This document shows, piece by piece, positions 11,370-21,229 of a DNA stretch of 64,000 bases (within the stretch, counting starts at the first letter, position 1; each line of letters opens with the position of its first letter). The stretch is from Diplolepis rosae (Eukaryota; Arthropoda; Insecta; Hymenoptera; Diplolepididae), in NCBI GenBank assembly GCA_030998225.1, contig JAPYXD010000450.1, positions 806,001 to 870,000 of the forward strand, read 5' to 3'. A program made the position numbers and the translations under genes. A model generated the notes under the pieces. It did not search any database. It was given only the letters and a program-made list of their open reading frames with translations, and had not been told where the DNA came from.

Positions 11370-11633
11370 CTGAATAGTTTCCGAACTCGTTTTTCCGAGT
11401 TAAAAACAAAATTTGATGCAAATACGTTGATCTTGTTTTTCAGTAATTTTTAACAATCACAAAATCCGCCGAACTCAAAAATAGCTTTGTAAACAAAGAC
11501 ACGCTGTGCATTAACTATACGTCCGGCAGATGTGAGCAAGCAACCGATAGGTTCGTGAGGCTTTACTGTTGACGTTCATGCCCCGCAGAGGTCGCTCGAA
11601 CACTATGGCGCGGAGATATAAAGGTAGGCCTGA

Positions 11634-11650
11634 TACTTTCCGGACAGACC
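11634..11650 (-). repeat. Mariner terminal inverted repeat (5' end)
   Basis: On the minus strand the sequence begins AGGTCTGTCCGGAAAGTA, a typical mariner end, about 265 bp upstream of the transposase start. The matching repeat is not visible at the other end near 10700, so that end seems lost. Confidence 0.6.
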
Positions 11651-11998
11651 TTGTATATACAGGGTGAGGCACATGAAATGTTACAGAGCGATAGCACTCG
11701 AACTATTGATTATATCCAAGAATGTTTCAGACAAAAGTTTCAGTGTTCGAGAAGGCAGTCATACTCGACCACCCTATTTTTTTATCGGTTGAGGCGCTGA
11801 AGCTACGTCAAGGTCAACTCCACTTTTTTAAATGGAACTATGTATTTTTTTTCGATTACATTATTACCGATTTTAATACGAATTCAGCGACCTGCAACAC
11901 AAGCTCATTCTAGTCACGCAAAGTCTGAAAATAGTCGAAAAATCGACATATCTGAATAATCACTGTCAAAGGATCCACTAACCTTGGTTTGGGTCCAA

Positions 11999-13052
11999 CT
12001 ACAGAAGATGCTGGTAGTGACGACCCGCGACTTGTAAGTACTTGTTAATTCGCTGATGAAAAGACCGTCTAACTTCAGCCAACATTTGTGGTGTAATTTC
12101 GGAACATGCTCGGCGTATTCTTTCTTTCATGTCGTTAAGCGTGGCAGGAACTACCGCTATTACACGTTCTTTGACAAAAGCCCATAAAAAGTAATCTAGT
12201 GATGTTAGATCTGGCGAACGAGGTGGAAAGCTACAGGGCTGCATCGTCCTATCCACTTTTCGTCAAAAATCTCATTCATCACTTTTCTTGAACACAGAGC
12301 ATAATGGGATGGTGCACCGTCGTGTTGCATCCACATGTGCATGCGAACATGCAAGGGCACGGCTTCCATTAATTGAGGCAGCACGTTTTGCGGAAAGTTT
12401 GCGCAAACTTGCCCAGTAAGCGACCTTCAAATAAATATGGACCAATGACGTGATCGCGAATAATGCCGCGCCAACAATTAACGGACCAGAGATGTTGCAT
12501 TGGTACAGTTCTCATCCATCGAGGATTCTCATTTGCCCAATAATGCATATTATGCCTATTCACATTTCCCGTATTGCGAAGTTAGCTTCATCAGAACAAA
12601 GCACATGACTCAAAAATGAGACATCTGTGCGCATTTTTCTACGAATCCAATTACAGAAATTGACGCATTTTAGGAAATCATTGCCATACAAATCCTGATG
12701 TAATGACATACGATACGGATGGAACTTGTGTTGATGTAAGATTCTCAATACAGATCGCTGACTAATTCCACTCTTTTTTTCCATTTTTATTGCTGCTGGC
12801 ATGTTGATTTAGTGCAGCAAAAGCTAAGATAGCAGCCGCATTATTTTCATTAGCAATTGGTCGACGTTTGACTCGTGTTTGTTTCACTGTACCCAAGCGA
12901 CAGAAATGGTCAGCTAATCGCTTAAAAGCCATGTGCGATTTTTGTCGCTTATCCGGATAACGAGCCGCATACAAATCCTTGGCGTTTCTGTAATGTTTAC
13001 GACATTCCCCCAGCAGCAACAACATATCAAAATATTCTTGAAAATCGTTCAT
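11999..13052 (-). pseudogene. DUF4817-type transposase, frameshifted
   Basis: The protein starts MNDFQEYFDML at 13052 with the DUF4817 helix-turn-helix region (ARYPDKRQKSHMAFKRL), then a second helix-turn-helix (KKSGISQRSVLRILHQHKF). The DDE-like catalytic residues are in LCSDEANF, in a WMQHDGAPSH-like segment near 12325, and in RSPDLTSLDYFLWAF. The frame changes at least three times (near 12780, 12565 and 12260-12370), so it is a pseudogene. Family: arthropod transposons of the IS630/Tc1/mariner superfamily with DUF4817. Confidence 0.9.
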
Positions 13053-13450
13053 TTTCGCGTTCCGATGTACCCACATTAGAAGGTAATGCGTGATTAACGG
13101 ATATGTCAATAGAAAATGCTTACTTTCTGCCGATGTCAACAATACCTTATCGATGTGTATTATCATGGGTATCGTAAGAAATAAAAATGATTTTTCGACT
13201 GTTTTCATACTGCGCGTGACTAGAATGACCTTGTGTTGTAGGATGCTGAATTCGTCTTAAAATCGGTAATAATCTCATCGAAAAAAATACATAGTTCCAT
13301 TTTAAAAAGTGGAGTTGACCTTGACGTAGCTTCAGCGCCTCCACCGATAAAAAAATAGGGTGGCCGAATATGACGGCCTTCTCGATCACTGAAACTTTTG
13401 CCTGAAACAGTTTTGGATATGATCAATAGCTTGAGTCCTATCGCTCTGTA

Positions 13451-13598
13451 AAGGAGGAATTACACCTCTGCATGCAGGTTACCATGGTAACATACAAGAG
13501 AGAAAGAGACCGACAATTTTCCTGTTTCTTTCCCACTAATATGTTACCATGGTAACCTGCATGCATAATGCCTGCATGCAAAGGTGTAATTCCTCCTT
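13451..13598. mobile_element. 148-bp MITE nested in the DUF4817 element
   Basis: The ends AAGGAGGAATTACACCT and AGGTGTAATTCCTCCTT are perfect inverted repeats, with TA at 13449-13450 and 13599-13600. A second inner palindrome contains GGTTACCATGGTAAC twice (near 13477 and 13546). The intact arm of the host element at 11680-11700 shows the empty site, TCGCTCTGTAACA, which proves insertion. Confidence 0.9.
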
Positions 13599-13629
13599 TA
13601 CACTTTATGTGCCTCACCTTGTATATACA

Positions 13630-14417
13630 ATATTTATTTCGATATTCTGCACCTCACAAACCTGCCTTAGTGCTTTCTTATCCACGTTCTGAAATTTCAG
13701 AGCAATATTCCATTTTCTGTGGAAATGGCGTTACAGACCTGTGTTTATTTTTTCAAAAATGAACTTTTTGCAAAATTCTTACTAAAGCGAAGTTAACAGA
13801 TTTTATTACTTGCTTTAAGTTTTCAAGAAGATATAATAGAAACAAAAAAAGTTATCGTATATGGTTCGATTAACCTATAAATTTGGTCACGTGAGCCGGT
13901 TGATCCGTGGCCTTAAATACTGCATTTTATACAAACCGGAATTTTCTCCTTCACATATAATTTTACTCTTTCCAGCTTATTTTCCATTATTTGTGTAATT
14001 TTACTTTTTGAAGGATTAATATTTTATTACCAGTCATTCACGACGGAATTTTACATAGCTCTTTTTTTGCAGTGTGTCACTTATTTTTGATTATCAGTAA
14101 TTGCGGTTTTCTAAAAATACATCTATTTTTGATGGAACTAAATTTAAGAAATTAGAAATATATTATTTTAGTACAATTTTTGACAACAAAATCTATAAGT
14201 ATGTCATTCAAAAATCACAATACTATATTATAAACAATGAAAAGAAACAATTTGTAAGTAAAACTAATAACCTAACAAAAATCCATATTTAAATTACGCG
14301 AAACTATTTCATTTAGAATATTTTTAAGTATGGAAGAAAAATTTAATTTTAAAGTGACATGTTTATGTTTAATAAACAACATTCAATTTTTTTATTTATT
14401 GCTTAACATACTCAAAT
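13630..14417. other. AT-rich stretch, nothing recognisable
   Basis: No ORF with features, no inverted repeat and no known element was seen here. Confidence 0.5.
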
Positions 14418-14870
14418 AATATTTTAAAGAATTTGAAAATCTTTCTGTGGAAAAAATGACGCTTTCGACTGCGCTGGGATTCGAGCCCAGGTCTTTCGAT
14501 TGCCGGTCGACTGCTCTAACCACTGAGCTACACAGGCGTCCGACATCTCTTTCTCCACAGGAAGATCTCCTTATATCGCCTAGTGGCTCAGCCTTGCGGC
14601 TGTAAATGATTTCAAATTAATTAGTTGAGTTTGAAATTTTTGTCACTGCCTACATTATCGGAGGATCACTAGTCACGTGTCAGATAGGATACGTTGTCGA
14701 CAGGTGTCCTCGTAGACAATTTCAAACTCTTATATCGCAAATAATGCAAATAAATTTAATATTTTAAAGAATTTGAAAATCTTTCTGTGGAAAAAACTAG
14801 TGACCCTCCGATAATGTAGGCAGTGACAAAAATTTCAAACTCAACTAATTAATTTGATACTCAAATAATA
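14418..14870. repeat. Compound repeat with direct and inverted copies
   Basis: A ~40-bp block starting AATATTTTAAAGAATTTG and ending CTTTCTGTGGAAAAAA occurs at 14418 and again at 14758. A second block, TTAGTTGAGTTTGAAATTTT with GTCACTGCCTACATTATCGG (14622-14665), returns as its reverse complement at 14805-14850. The tRNA-like sequence sits between the two direct copies. The whole looks like a duplicated or composite SINE/MITE. Confidence 0.65.
14467..14537 (-). tRNA. tRNA-like sequence, probably a tRNA-derived SINE head
   Basis: On the minus strand there is a D arm (TAGCTCAGTGGTTAGAGCA), an anticodon arm and a perfect T arm (CTGGG CTCGAAT CCCAG), which also supply the A and B box promoter. 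The acceptor halves GCCTGTG and CGCAGTC pair at five positions plus one G-U. The would-be anticodon is GGC, but position 33 is C rather than T and the variable region is one base short. A functional tRNA is therefore unlikely; a SINE or pseudo-tRNA fits the repeated surroundings. Confidence 0.6.
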
Positions 14871-15221
14871 TTGAGTAAAAGTACATGTCTAGATATTATA
14901 ATAATTTATGTTTCTGTAATGCCTTGCTTGCAAATTCAATATTAAATGGATTGTCCGTGAAGCTGATATAAAAAAATCGTTTCTTGAAAAATACACGCCT
15001 TCGTCCACTCGTGAAAATCACCATAAACGTTTCGAATTTCTTTACTAGGTATAGGACAATAGTCTTCTTCAAGGAGCAAAAGAACCTCTCAGGATTTCTT
15101 ATATAAAAAAATTTTCGGTCAGCAAAGCCACATGTCTTGAGTCGGTTTTTAAAACAGTTCAGATCATTCTGTGAGAGACTCCGGTAACAAAGTCTTCACG
15201 AAAAGTTTAAAAATGTAAACC

Positions 15222-15475
15222 TTGTTCGCGTTCTGCCATTGATGAGCAATTTGGCATCCTTTTTTAATAAAAATTTTTTTAAATTGCGGGCGGTTCGTGT
15301 GAAAATTTTTTTTTTTTTTATGTTTCCCGGTTTATTTTTTATCCGGTTTTGTTCGCGTTCTGCCATTGATAAGCAATTGGCATCCTTTTTTAATAAGAAA
15401 ATTTTTTAAATTGCGGTCGGTTCGTGTGGAATATTTTTTATGTTTCCCGGTTTATTTGTTATCCGGTTTTTTATT
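15222..15475. repeat. ~127-bp tandem duplication
   Basis: Two copies of a unit beginning TTGTTCGCGTTCTGCCATTG (15222 and 15349) and ending TTTATCCGG lie head to tail, differing by a few substitutions and by T-run lengths. Confidence 0.85.
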
Positions 15476-15800
15476 CACAGTGAACTCTAAATATTTTTTC
15501 GAATCGTGATGCTGCATACTGGACTACTTCATTTTGAATTGCAAGCTTTGAGATAAGTTTTTGAATTCTATGATAATCCTTAATTTCATTATCTCCTATA
15601 TTCTAATGTTTTACAAAAATTTAATCTTAAAATTCTTACCTTTTACGCAAATTTACTTCAAAATAGCTAGAATAGTAGTTTTTCGCGTTTCTAAGAGGTA
15701 ATTTATAAAATGATTGCACCATGCACTGCTAGATTGTATACATTTTTATAAAAACCACATTAAAATAATAGGACCTGAGCGCAATGAAAACCTAAACCGC

Positions 15801-15941
15801 ATCCGAATTGTCGAAGTACATTACGAAGCAAATACTTCCACCATAGGATGAAAAGAGGCCGATGTTAGCTGACGTAACAACTGACTCTTTTCATCCTATG
15901 GTGGAAGTATTTACTTCGTAATGTACTTCGCCAATTTGGAT
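15801..15941. repeat. 57-bp near-perfect hairpin
   Basis: The arms 15801-15857 and 15885-15941 are reverse complements with only three mismatches in 57 bp, around a 27-nt loop. Each includes ACTTCCACCATAGGATGAAA or its complement. Probably a small MITE; a transcribed copy would give a long hairpin RNA. Confidence 0.8.
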
Positions 15942-16183
15942 ACGCCCTTAAACTATGCTCTAGAACCAGCCCCCGGAATCTCTGGAGTTGAAAATGTCAC
16001 AGATGTTGACCGTTGGCCACCGTGGCGCTGGCTGTTCATGAGGCCGACCTTATACAGATTAGCATTATAGAACATTGAAATTTAACGTTTTTTGTGAAAA
16101 ATTGGTGTCTGAAGTGCTTTTGTGTACTTTTTAGGTAAATTGGAATGGTTTTAACAGTCGCTGATATAAAAATTTAAGTGAAA

Positions 16184-16267
16184 ATGCGGAAATTTGTTGC
16201 TGTAGGTTGCAAAACAGGCTACACGTAATGCTCTGAAAAAGTGCATTGTTTTGGGGTTTATTTATCA
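16184..16267 (+). pseudogene. THAP zinc-finger N-terminus, broken
   Basis: ATG at 16184 reads MRKFVAVGCKTGYT, a TAA, then CSEKVHCFGVY, then TGA. The spacing of GCKTGY and KVHCFGV is that of the start of a THAP domain (C2CH finger), found in P-element-type transposases. Only about 27 codons remain. Confidence 0.55.
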
Positions 16268-16368
16268 TGAGCGCCTTTAACTTATTAAAATTTAATCTAT
16301 ACTAAATTTAAAACGCTTTGAATAAAAAAATCAACAAAGCTGACTGACTGAACTTAAGGTATTATAAA

Positions 16369-17081
16369 TAGGGATGGGCGATCTTCAAAAAAAAAGAATT
16401 GATTTTGAAATTATTGATTCAATTTGATCGATTAAGCAGTTAAAAAGATCGATTTTTGAATCGATCTTCAAAAATCGATACCTTTTTCTGAAAATGATAA
16501 ATTTCTGTAAAATAACCTTTTTTAAAAATGTTTTATAACAATTGGAGATATAATTGTTACTTGCATATTTTGTGAATTTAAATTATCAAAATAAAAAAGT
16601 GTTTATATCAATAAAAAAGGAAATTCGGCTTAAAAAACACACTATATTTGCGAATCAGGAACGTTTTTTATTTTTTTAAATTGCACAATTTCTAAAGCAA
16701 TGCGTATTATTAGTGATAAAGTTTCTGACATAAAAATGAAGTATTACTACAAAGTTTATAATATTAATATACTTTGAACTTTGCATATCACTTAAAGTAT
16801 TATTTATGATAAAATTTCTGGCATAAATATGAAGTATTATTATAAAGTTTATAATATTAATATACTTTGTATATCACATTAATGATATTCTCGTGGTCGA
16901 CCCCTTGATCTCACTTTTAAACTAAAAAACAGTTCATAGGAACAGTTTATAGAAATAGGAAACAGGAAAAAACGAAAGGAGAATCGTTCGTAACGATCGA
17001 AAAAAAATATCAATCCAAACGATTAATCGAGTAAAAAATTCCGTAGATTCCGTAGAATCGAATCGAGAGCGCCCATCCCTA
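16369..17081. mobile_element. hAT-type nonautonomous element, 713 bp
   Basis: The ends TAGGGATGGGCG and CGCCCATCCCTA are perfect inverted repeats. Flanks ATTATAAA (16361-16368) and ATTATAGA (17082-17089) agree at 7 of 8 positions, which fits the 8-bp target duplication of hAT elements. Subterminal ATCGAT-rich repeats are seen near both ends. There is no transposase ORF. Confidence 0.75.
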
Positions 17082-17958
17082 ATTATAGATAAAATACACA
17101 TAATAAATTATGTGCATGTGAGATCTAAATATCCATTATATTATAATGAAATATAGTATATTATGTTGATTATTATTTATTACAAACATCTTTGTTCTTA
17201 GTGTTTTCAAATACTTATAAAGGAATTTTATAAATTCTTTATATTTGTTACTTTTTCAAATGTACGTTCATTCCTTATGTGAAAGTTTTGTTCATAAAAA
17301 TGTAATTTTTTCAATTACTGAGAAGTTTTAAAATATGAAATACAAAGTGTCCTATAATAAAATCTGATTTTTCTAACAAAATCAAGATGATATAATTAAT
17401 ACCCGTATTATAATTCAATTTGATGGAATTTCAATAGCCAATTTTTCTATTATAATATGTAAGACTGATATAATATCAATAATATTGATAATATAAAGAA
17501 ATATTGTATTTTTATTTAATAATCACAATGTAAATATTAATGTTGAAACGAAGATAACAGAACATTGATTTCAATTTCCAGCCAGAATTACAAAGACAAT
17601 TTTCGCCCAAATTTCAAGCATATTACCCTTTATATCAGTAAAAATTGCTTTAAATAATATTTGAAACTTTCTAGTTTAATGTGTTGTAAAAAATAATATG
17701 ATCAAGTAGTTTTTATCCCTAAAAATTTAATTTTTATGCATTTTTCCCATGCATTAAAATGAATTCAGGCCTCATGAACAATCAGCGCCCCTAGCGGCCA
17801 CAGTCAATTCTTGTGACATTTTCGTTTCGCGGATTACGTGCATTCTGGCTAAGATGCAGGGAGCTGTCTAGAACTGAACTCGAATGATCGTCTGTGCTCT
17901 TTTTTCAACCTTTTATAGAAAGAGACACGTTCGACTTCTTTCAACGCATCACAAAGCC

Positions 17959-18099
17959 GTCCGGTGTGAGCGACAAATGCAAAGCAGAAAACGAACAGCC
18001 AATTACAGAACACCTCTAAGAAGAAAGAAATCTAATGCTCTCTGTAATTGACTGTTCGTTTTCTGCTTTGCAATTTTGCATTTTGCGCTCACACGGGAC
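17959..18099. repeat. Palindromic MITE-like hairpin
   Basis: Arm 17959-18009 pairs with 18041-18099 (GTGTGAGCG, GCAAAGCAGAAAACGAACAG and CAATTACAGA blocks), with an 8-bp insertion in the right arm. Confidence 0.75.
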
Positions 18100-18323
18100 A
18101 GATATAAGGAGAACAACCACTTTGTATGTAGATATCACCTATCACCGCCATTCTGCTGTGCAAATGAAAATGAGCGTATCCGCAATTTTTGTCAAAATTG
18201 AGATAAAGTTGTCAGTATGTTTATGGTACTTCCCTTTACTTAAATAGGTGAGAGAAAAATAAAAGTTGATAGCGCAAAGTACTGAATTTTTGAAATAGTA
18301 TATTATATGACTGGGCTCATAAT

Positions 18324-18455
18324 GAGGGTTATTACGCGACAATACTCGCAGGACTGATCGCGCCTCGGGTTCGTCTCAGATTCGTCTCGGCTTTGCCTAC
18401 GCTACGCCTTGGTTTCGATCTCCTGCGAGCATTGTCGCTCGTCACGTAATGACCC
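18324..18455. repeat. Palindromic MITE-like hairpin
   Basis: Arm 18324-18353 (AGGGTTATTACGCGACAATA, then CTCGCAGGA) pairs with 18420-18455, with a small bulge. The loop carries repeated TTCGTCTC strings. Confidence 0.7.
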
Positions 18456-18526
18456 TAGTGCAGTGATCCCAGATCTGAAACCGACGCAGTGTCTCACACT
18501 CTCAGCCTGCCTGTCGGTGTGAATCG

Positions 18527-18589
18527 GTTAGGGAGCGAAGACGGGGCACGTTGCCATTTTTCTTTCCTCGTCACTCTTAGTATTTTTGA
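18527..18589. repeat. Inverted copy of 49846-49906
   Basis: About 60 bp (containing GGGAGCGAAGACGGGGCACG and TTTCTTTCCTCGTCACTCTT) occur here and, as the exact reverse complement, at 49846-49906, outside the other end of element B. The match stops at CACTCTT, 7 bases from the poly-T flank of the LTR. Confidence 0.8.
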
Positions 18590-18596
18590 GTTTTTT

Positions 18597-21017
18597 TGCA
18601 CATCTCATTAAGGAGCACACCAGATTGTTTGAATTCTCGGGGATAGGCTTAAGGAAAGATAGGTATGATATCGATACCAGGTTGGTTACTGGCACCCAGA
18701 TATTCATATGGAGGATACAACAATTAAATATTCAAATAAAATAGAAAGAGAAATAGTTAGATAGCAATTTTATTGTTCAACTTACTTTGTTTTATTTGTT
18801 ATAATAAAATCCTTGTATAATCCTGGTATAATTCTCGTATAATCCTTGGAGGAATCGATGTGTCGTGGAACTGCAACCCGTCTACCCTTTTAAATATTTT
18901 TATTCAAATTGGTGACCGCGTATATATTAATTTTCGATAGAAAAAGAACTTTTTTTTAAAAATATAGATGTGGAGAGTGGAATTTAAAACTTAGTATAAA
19001 ATTTCGAGGCTAGCGCGACCGACGAGTACTGGTGCAATCTTTTATATAGAAAATAGTGAATTTTTTTTTTAGAGTGAAGAGAACGTTTTAGTGAAAATGT
19101 AGAGAAGCGGAACTTAACGGAACTTAACGGAACTTAACGGAACTGCGGAACTTGCTTAAAAAAATGAAAATGCATAGCTTTTATGTATTCTCATCTTTTC
19201 CCTTTCTACTTGAAAATCTTTCAGGGGAGTTGAAACTACTAGTTTTAGTTGTCTGATTGGTTGGCTGTCTATAGTGACATAGTTACGCCCCCGCAATAGT
19301 CGACGAAAATCTTAAGGGCAGACCCATTGGGTTGGGCCTTGTAGGAGTTTCCAAACTTTTCCAGATTCATCGATTTCCCAAGAGATTGCGCTACATGTAT
19401 ATTATAAAATAAAATACTTTAAAAATTAATTATTTAAACAATTATGTTTACAGGTTTAGTTATTTTTAACTAATCGAAGAGTCAAACTATTAAATGTTTC
19501 ATTACATCCTAAATTAACTTACGGAATCGTGAATTTACATTAAATTAGTTATGTTTCAATTTCAAATTCAAAAGAAACATTATTGCTTAAGATTAATACA
19601 TATTTCAAAGTTAGTTTTCTAAATTATTCTTATTAACCGTTAAATGTTTTGTTTAAATATATATAATTTTTACATTTGGGAAGATAAATTTATATATAAG
19701 TTTTATCTTACTGAAATTCATTTCTGAAGATATAAGTACTAATTCTAAAATCTGACTTTGAATTTAATTTTCTATTGCTTTGTTTTAACATTTTTATTTG
19801 TACGTAATGATGTTATAATTTAACATTTAAAACAAATTATTTTGATTTGAAGGTTGCGTGCAAAATTACTAATAAAATATATATCTGATTACATGATGGC
19901 GTCGGTAAAACAGAACATTACTATTACTTAAAATTCTGAATAACATTGGTTTAGTTGCATTATTAATTATCTAATACAATTATATTTCTGAATGTTAATT
20001 ACGAGTTAGTTTGGGGTTTTTGTAACTCAGATTGATTTAAGATTTTATGAAGTTTGAAATATGATTGTAAAGAATAAATGTATATTTTTATGAAAGTAAA
20101 ATAGTTTGGTTTATTAAATTACTATTGAAAATAAATATGAAATATATTCAATTATCAAATAAATTGATGTTTGGATTTATTAGATTTAATTTAAAATACA
20201 ATGAGAAATGTATGAAGAATTTTCAGTAATTTATAACCTGGTATTTTACCTTCTTAAATAACTTTCCGTAAATTATCACGTCGGTAAAGTAGATCCCTGA
20301 TTATTAACAACTTTTAAATAAATTGCTATTAGTTTACATTCTATAAGTTTCAAACGTTAGTTCAAAAATAAAATAGATGCAAGTTGCATTTCTCTTATTA
20401 GTCGAAATAATTTCTTTTCCTATTCATAGCATACTGAATAATATTAAAAGTAATTTTAATTTCTTATTTAATTTAATTATTTTATAAAATATTATTTTCG
20501 AAAGTTTTATTTTCTATGTTGAATAGGCCTGAGATCTTATCTAGACAGAGAGTGCACTTTGTATCTATTTGTCTTTTCATGGGCGGGGAACCAGCGCGGT
20601 CCCTTTTGAGTGACAGCCTAAGCTGTTTATGATTTCCTGTAATGGCTAAATACTGGACTATTTACTACTTGTATTTGTTTGGAGTTTTATGAATTTATCT
20701 TGTTAGAGGCTGGTAGACGTTTGTATTTGAAAAGGAAATACGATTGTGGGCGACGCGTTTTGGTCGAAATATAGAGGTACAAAGTTTATTATATTTTATG
20801 ATAATCTAAGTAAATTTTCGGTATTCATATTGGTGCAGCTGCGTTTCGAATTTATCTTGAAAGGTTTCTAGTCTTAGCTATTTACAAAAGATTGAGAATT
20901 TCGTCGAAAGGTATAAAATAATTTATAATGTAAAACCGCTCTTAAAATTTGGAGAAATAGTAAAGAAAAATAAGATTCGGAGAAAAAAGAAAGTAAGTAA
21001 TTTCAGAAGACGTCACA
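18597..21017 (-). repeat. 3' LTR of element B, 2421 bp
   Basis: Nearly identical to 46548-48944. It begins on the minus strand with TGTGACGTC next to a G-rich polypurine tract and ends in GATGTGCA. At 2.4 kb it is very long for a gypsy LTR. It contains four tandem copies of GGAACTTAAC (about 19108-19147). No coding region is evident inside. Confidence 0.93.
19108..19147. repeat. Decamer tandem repeat in LTR B
   Basis: GGAACTTAAC occurs three times in tandem, followed by a partial unit. The same array is present in the other LTR near 47060-47095. Confidence 0.9.
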
Positions 21018-21034
21018 CCCCCACCGTTAAATGG
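21018..21034 (-). other. Polypurine tract of element B
   Basis: On the minus strand, AACGGTGGGGG lies directly before TGTGACGTC of the 3' LTR. Confidence 0.7.
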
Positions 21035-21229
21035 TTGCTAGGAGGTTGAAAACTGAATAGCAAACATATCTCTGCGTAAACATTTGTTAATTTTTGAAGA
21101 ATTTGTTTACAATAGAAAGGGTTTGATCTTAATTAATGATGATTTGGTTGAGATGATGTATAATGTAGTTGTTGCTTGTGAAGTTTCCACATAAATCAAT
21201 TGTGTGTTTTTCTGAATTCTCTCAGTTCA

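Larger units (their letters stand above)
11652..13629 (-). mobile_element. DUF4817-type Tc1/mariner-superfamily transposon
   Basis: The terminal repeats TGTATATACAGGGTGAGGC (left) and GCCTCACCTTGTATATACA (right) are reverse complements with one difference. Longer subterminal inverted repeats continue inward for about 250 bp (ATCGCTCTGTAAC, GTCAAGGTCAACTCC, and a CCGATAAAAAAATAGGGTGG segment). The interior encodes a broken transposase on the minus strand. The right arm is split by a MITE at 13451-13598. Confidence 0.85.
15984..17829 (+). mobile_element. P-like (THAP) DNA transposon remnant
   Basis: Segments at 15984-16046 and 17767-17829 are inverted repeats of about 75% identity (GGCCTCATGAACA and GTGACATTTTC blocks). 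A reading frame at 16184 near the left end encodes a THAP-type zinc-finger start. Most of the interior carries no ORF and a hAT-type element is inserted. Assignment to the P superfamily rests on the THAP remnant and is uncertain. Confidence 0.45.

Noticed and set aside
14467..14537. Functional tRNA-Ala gene
   Set aside because: C at position 33, a short variable region, an acceptor mismatch and location within repeats point to a SINE or pseudo-tRNA.
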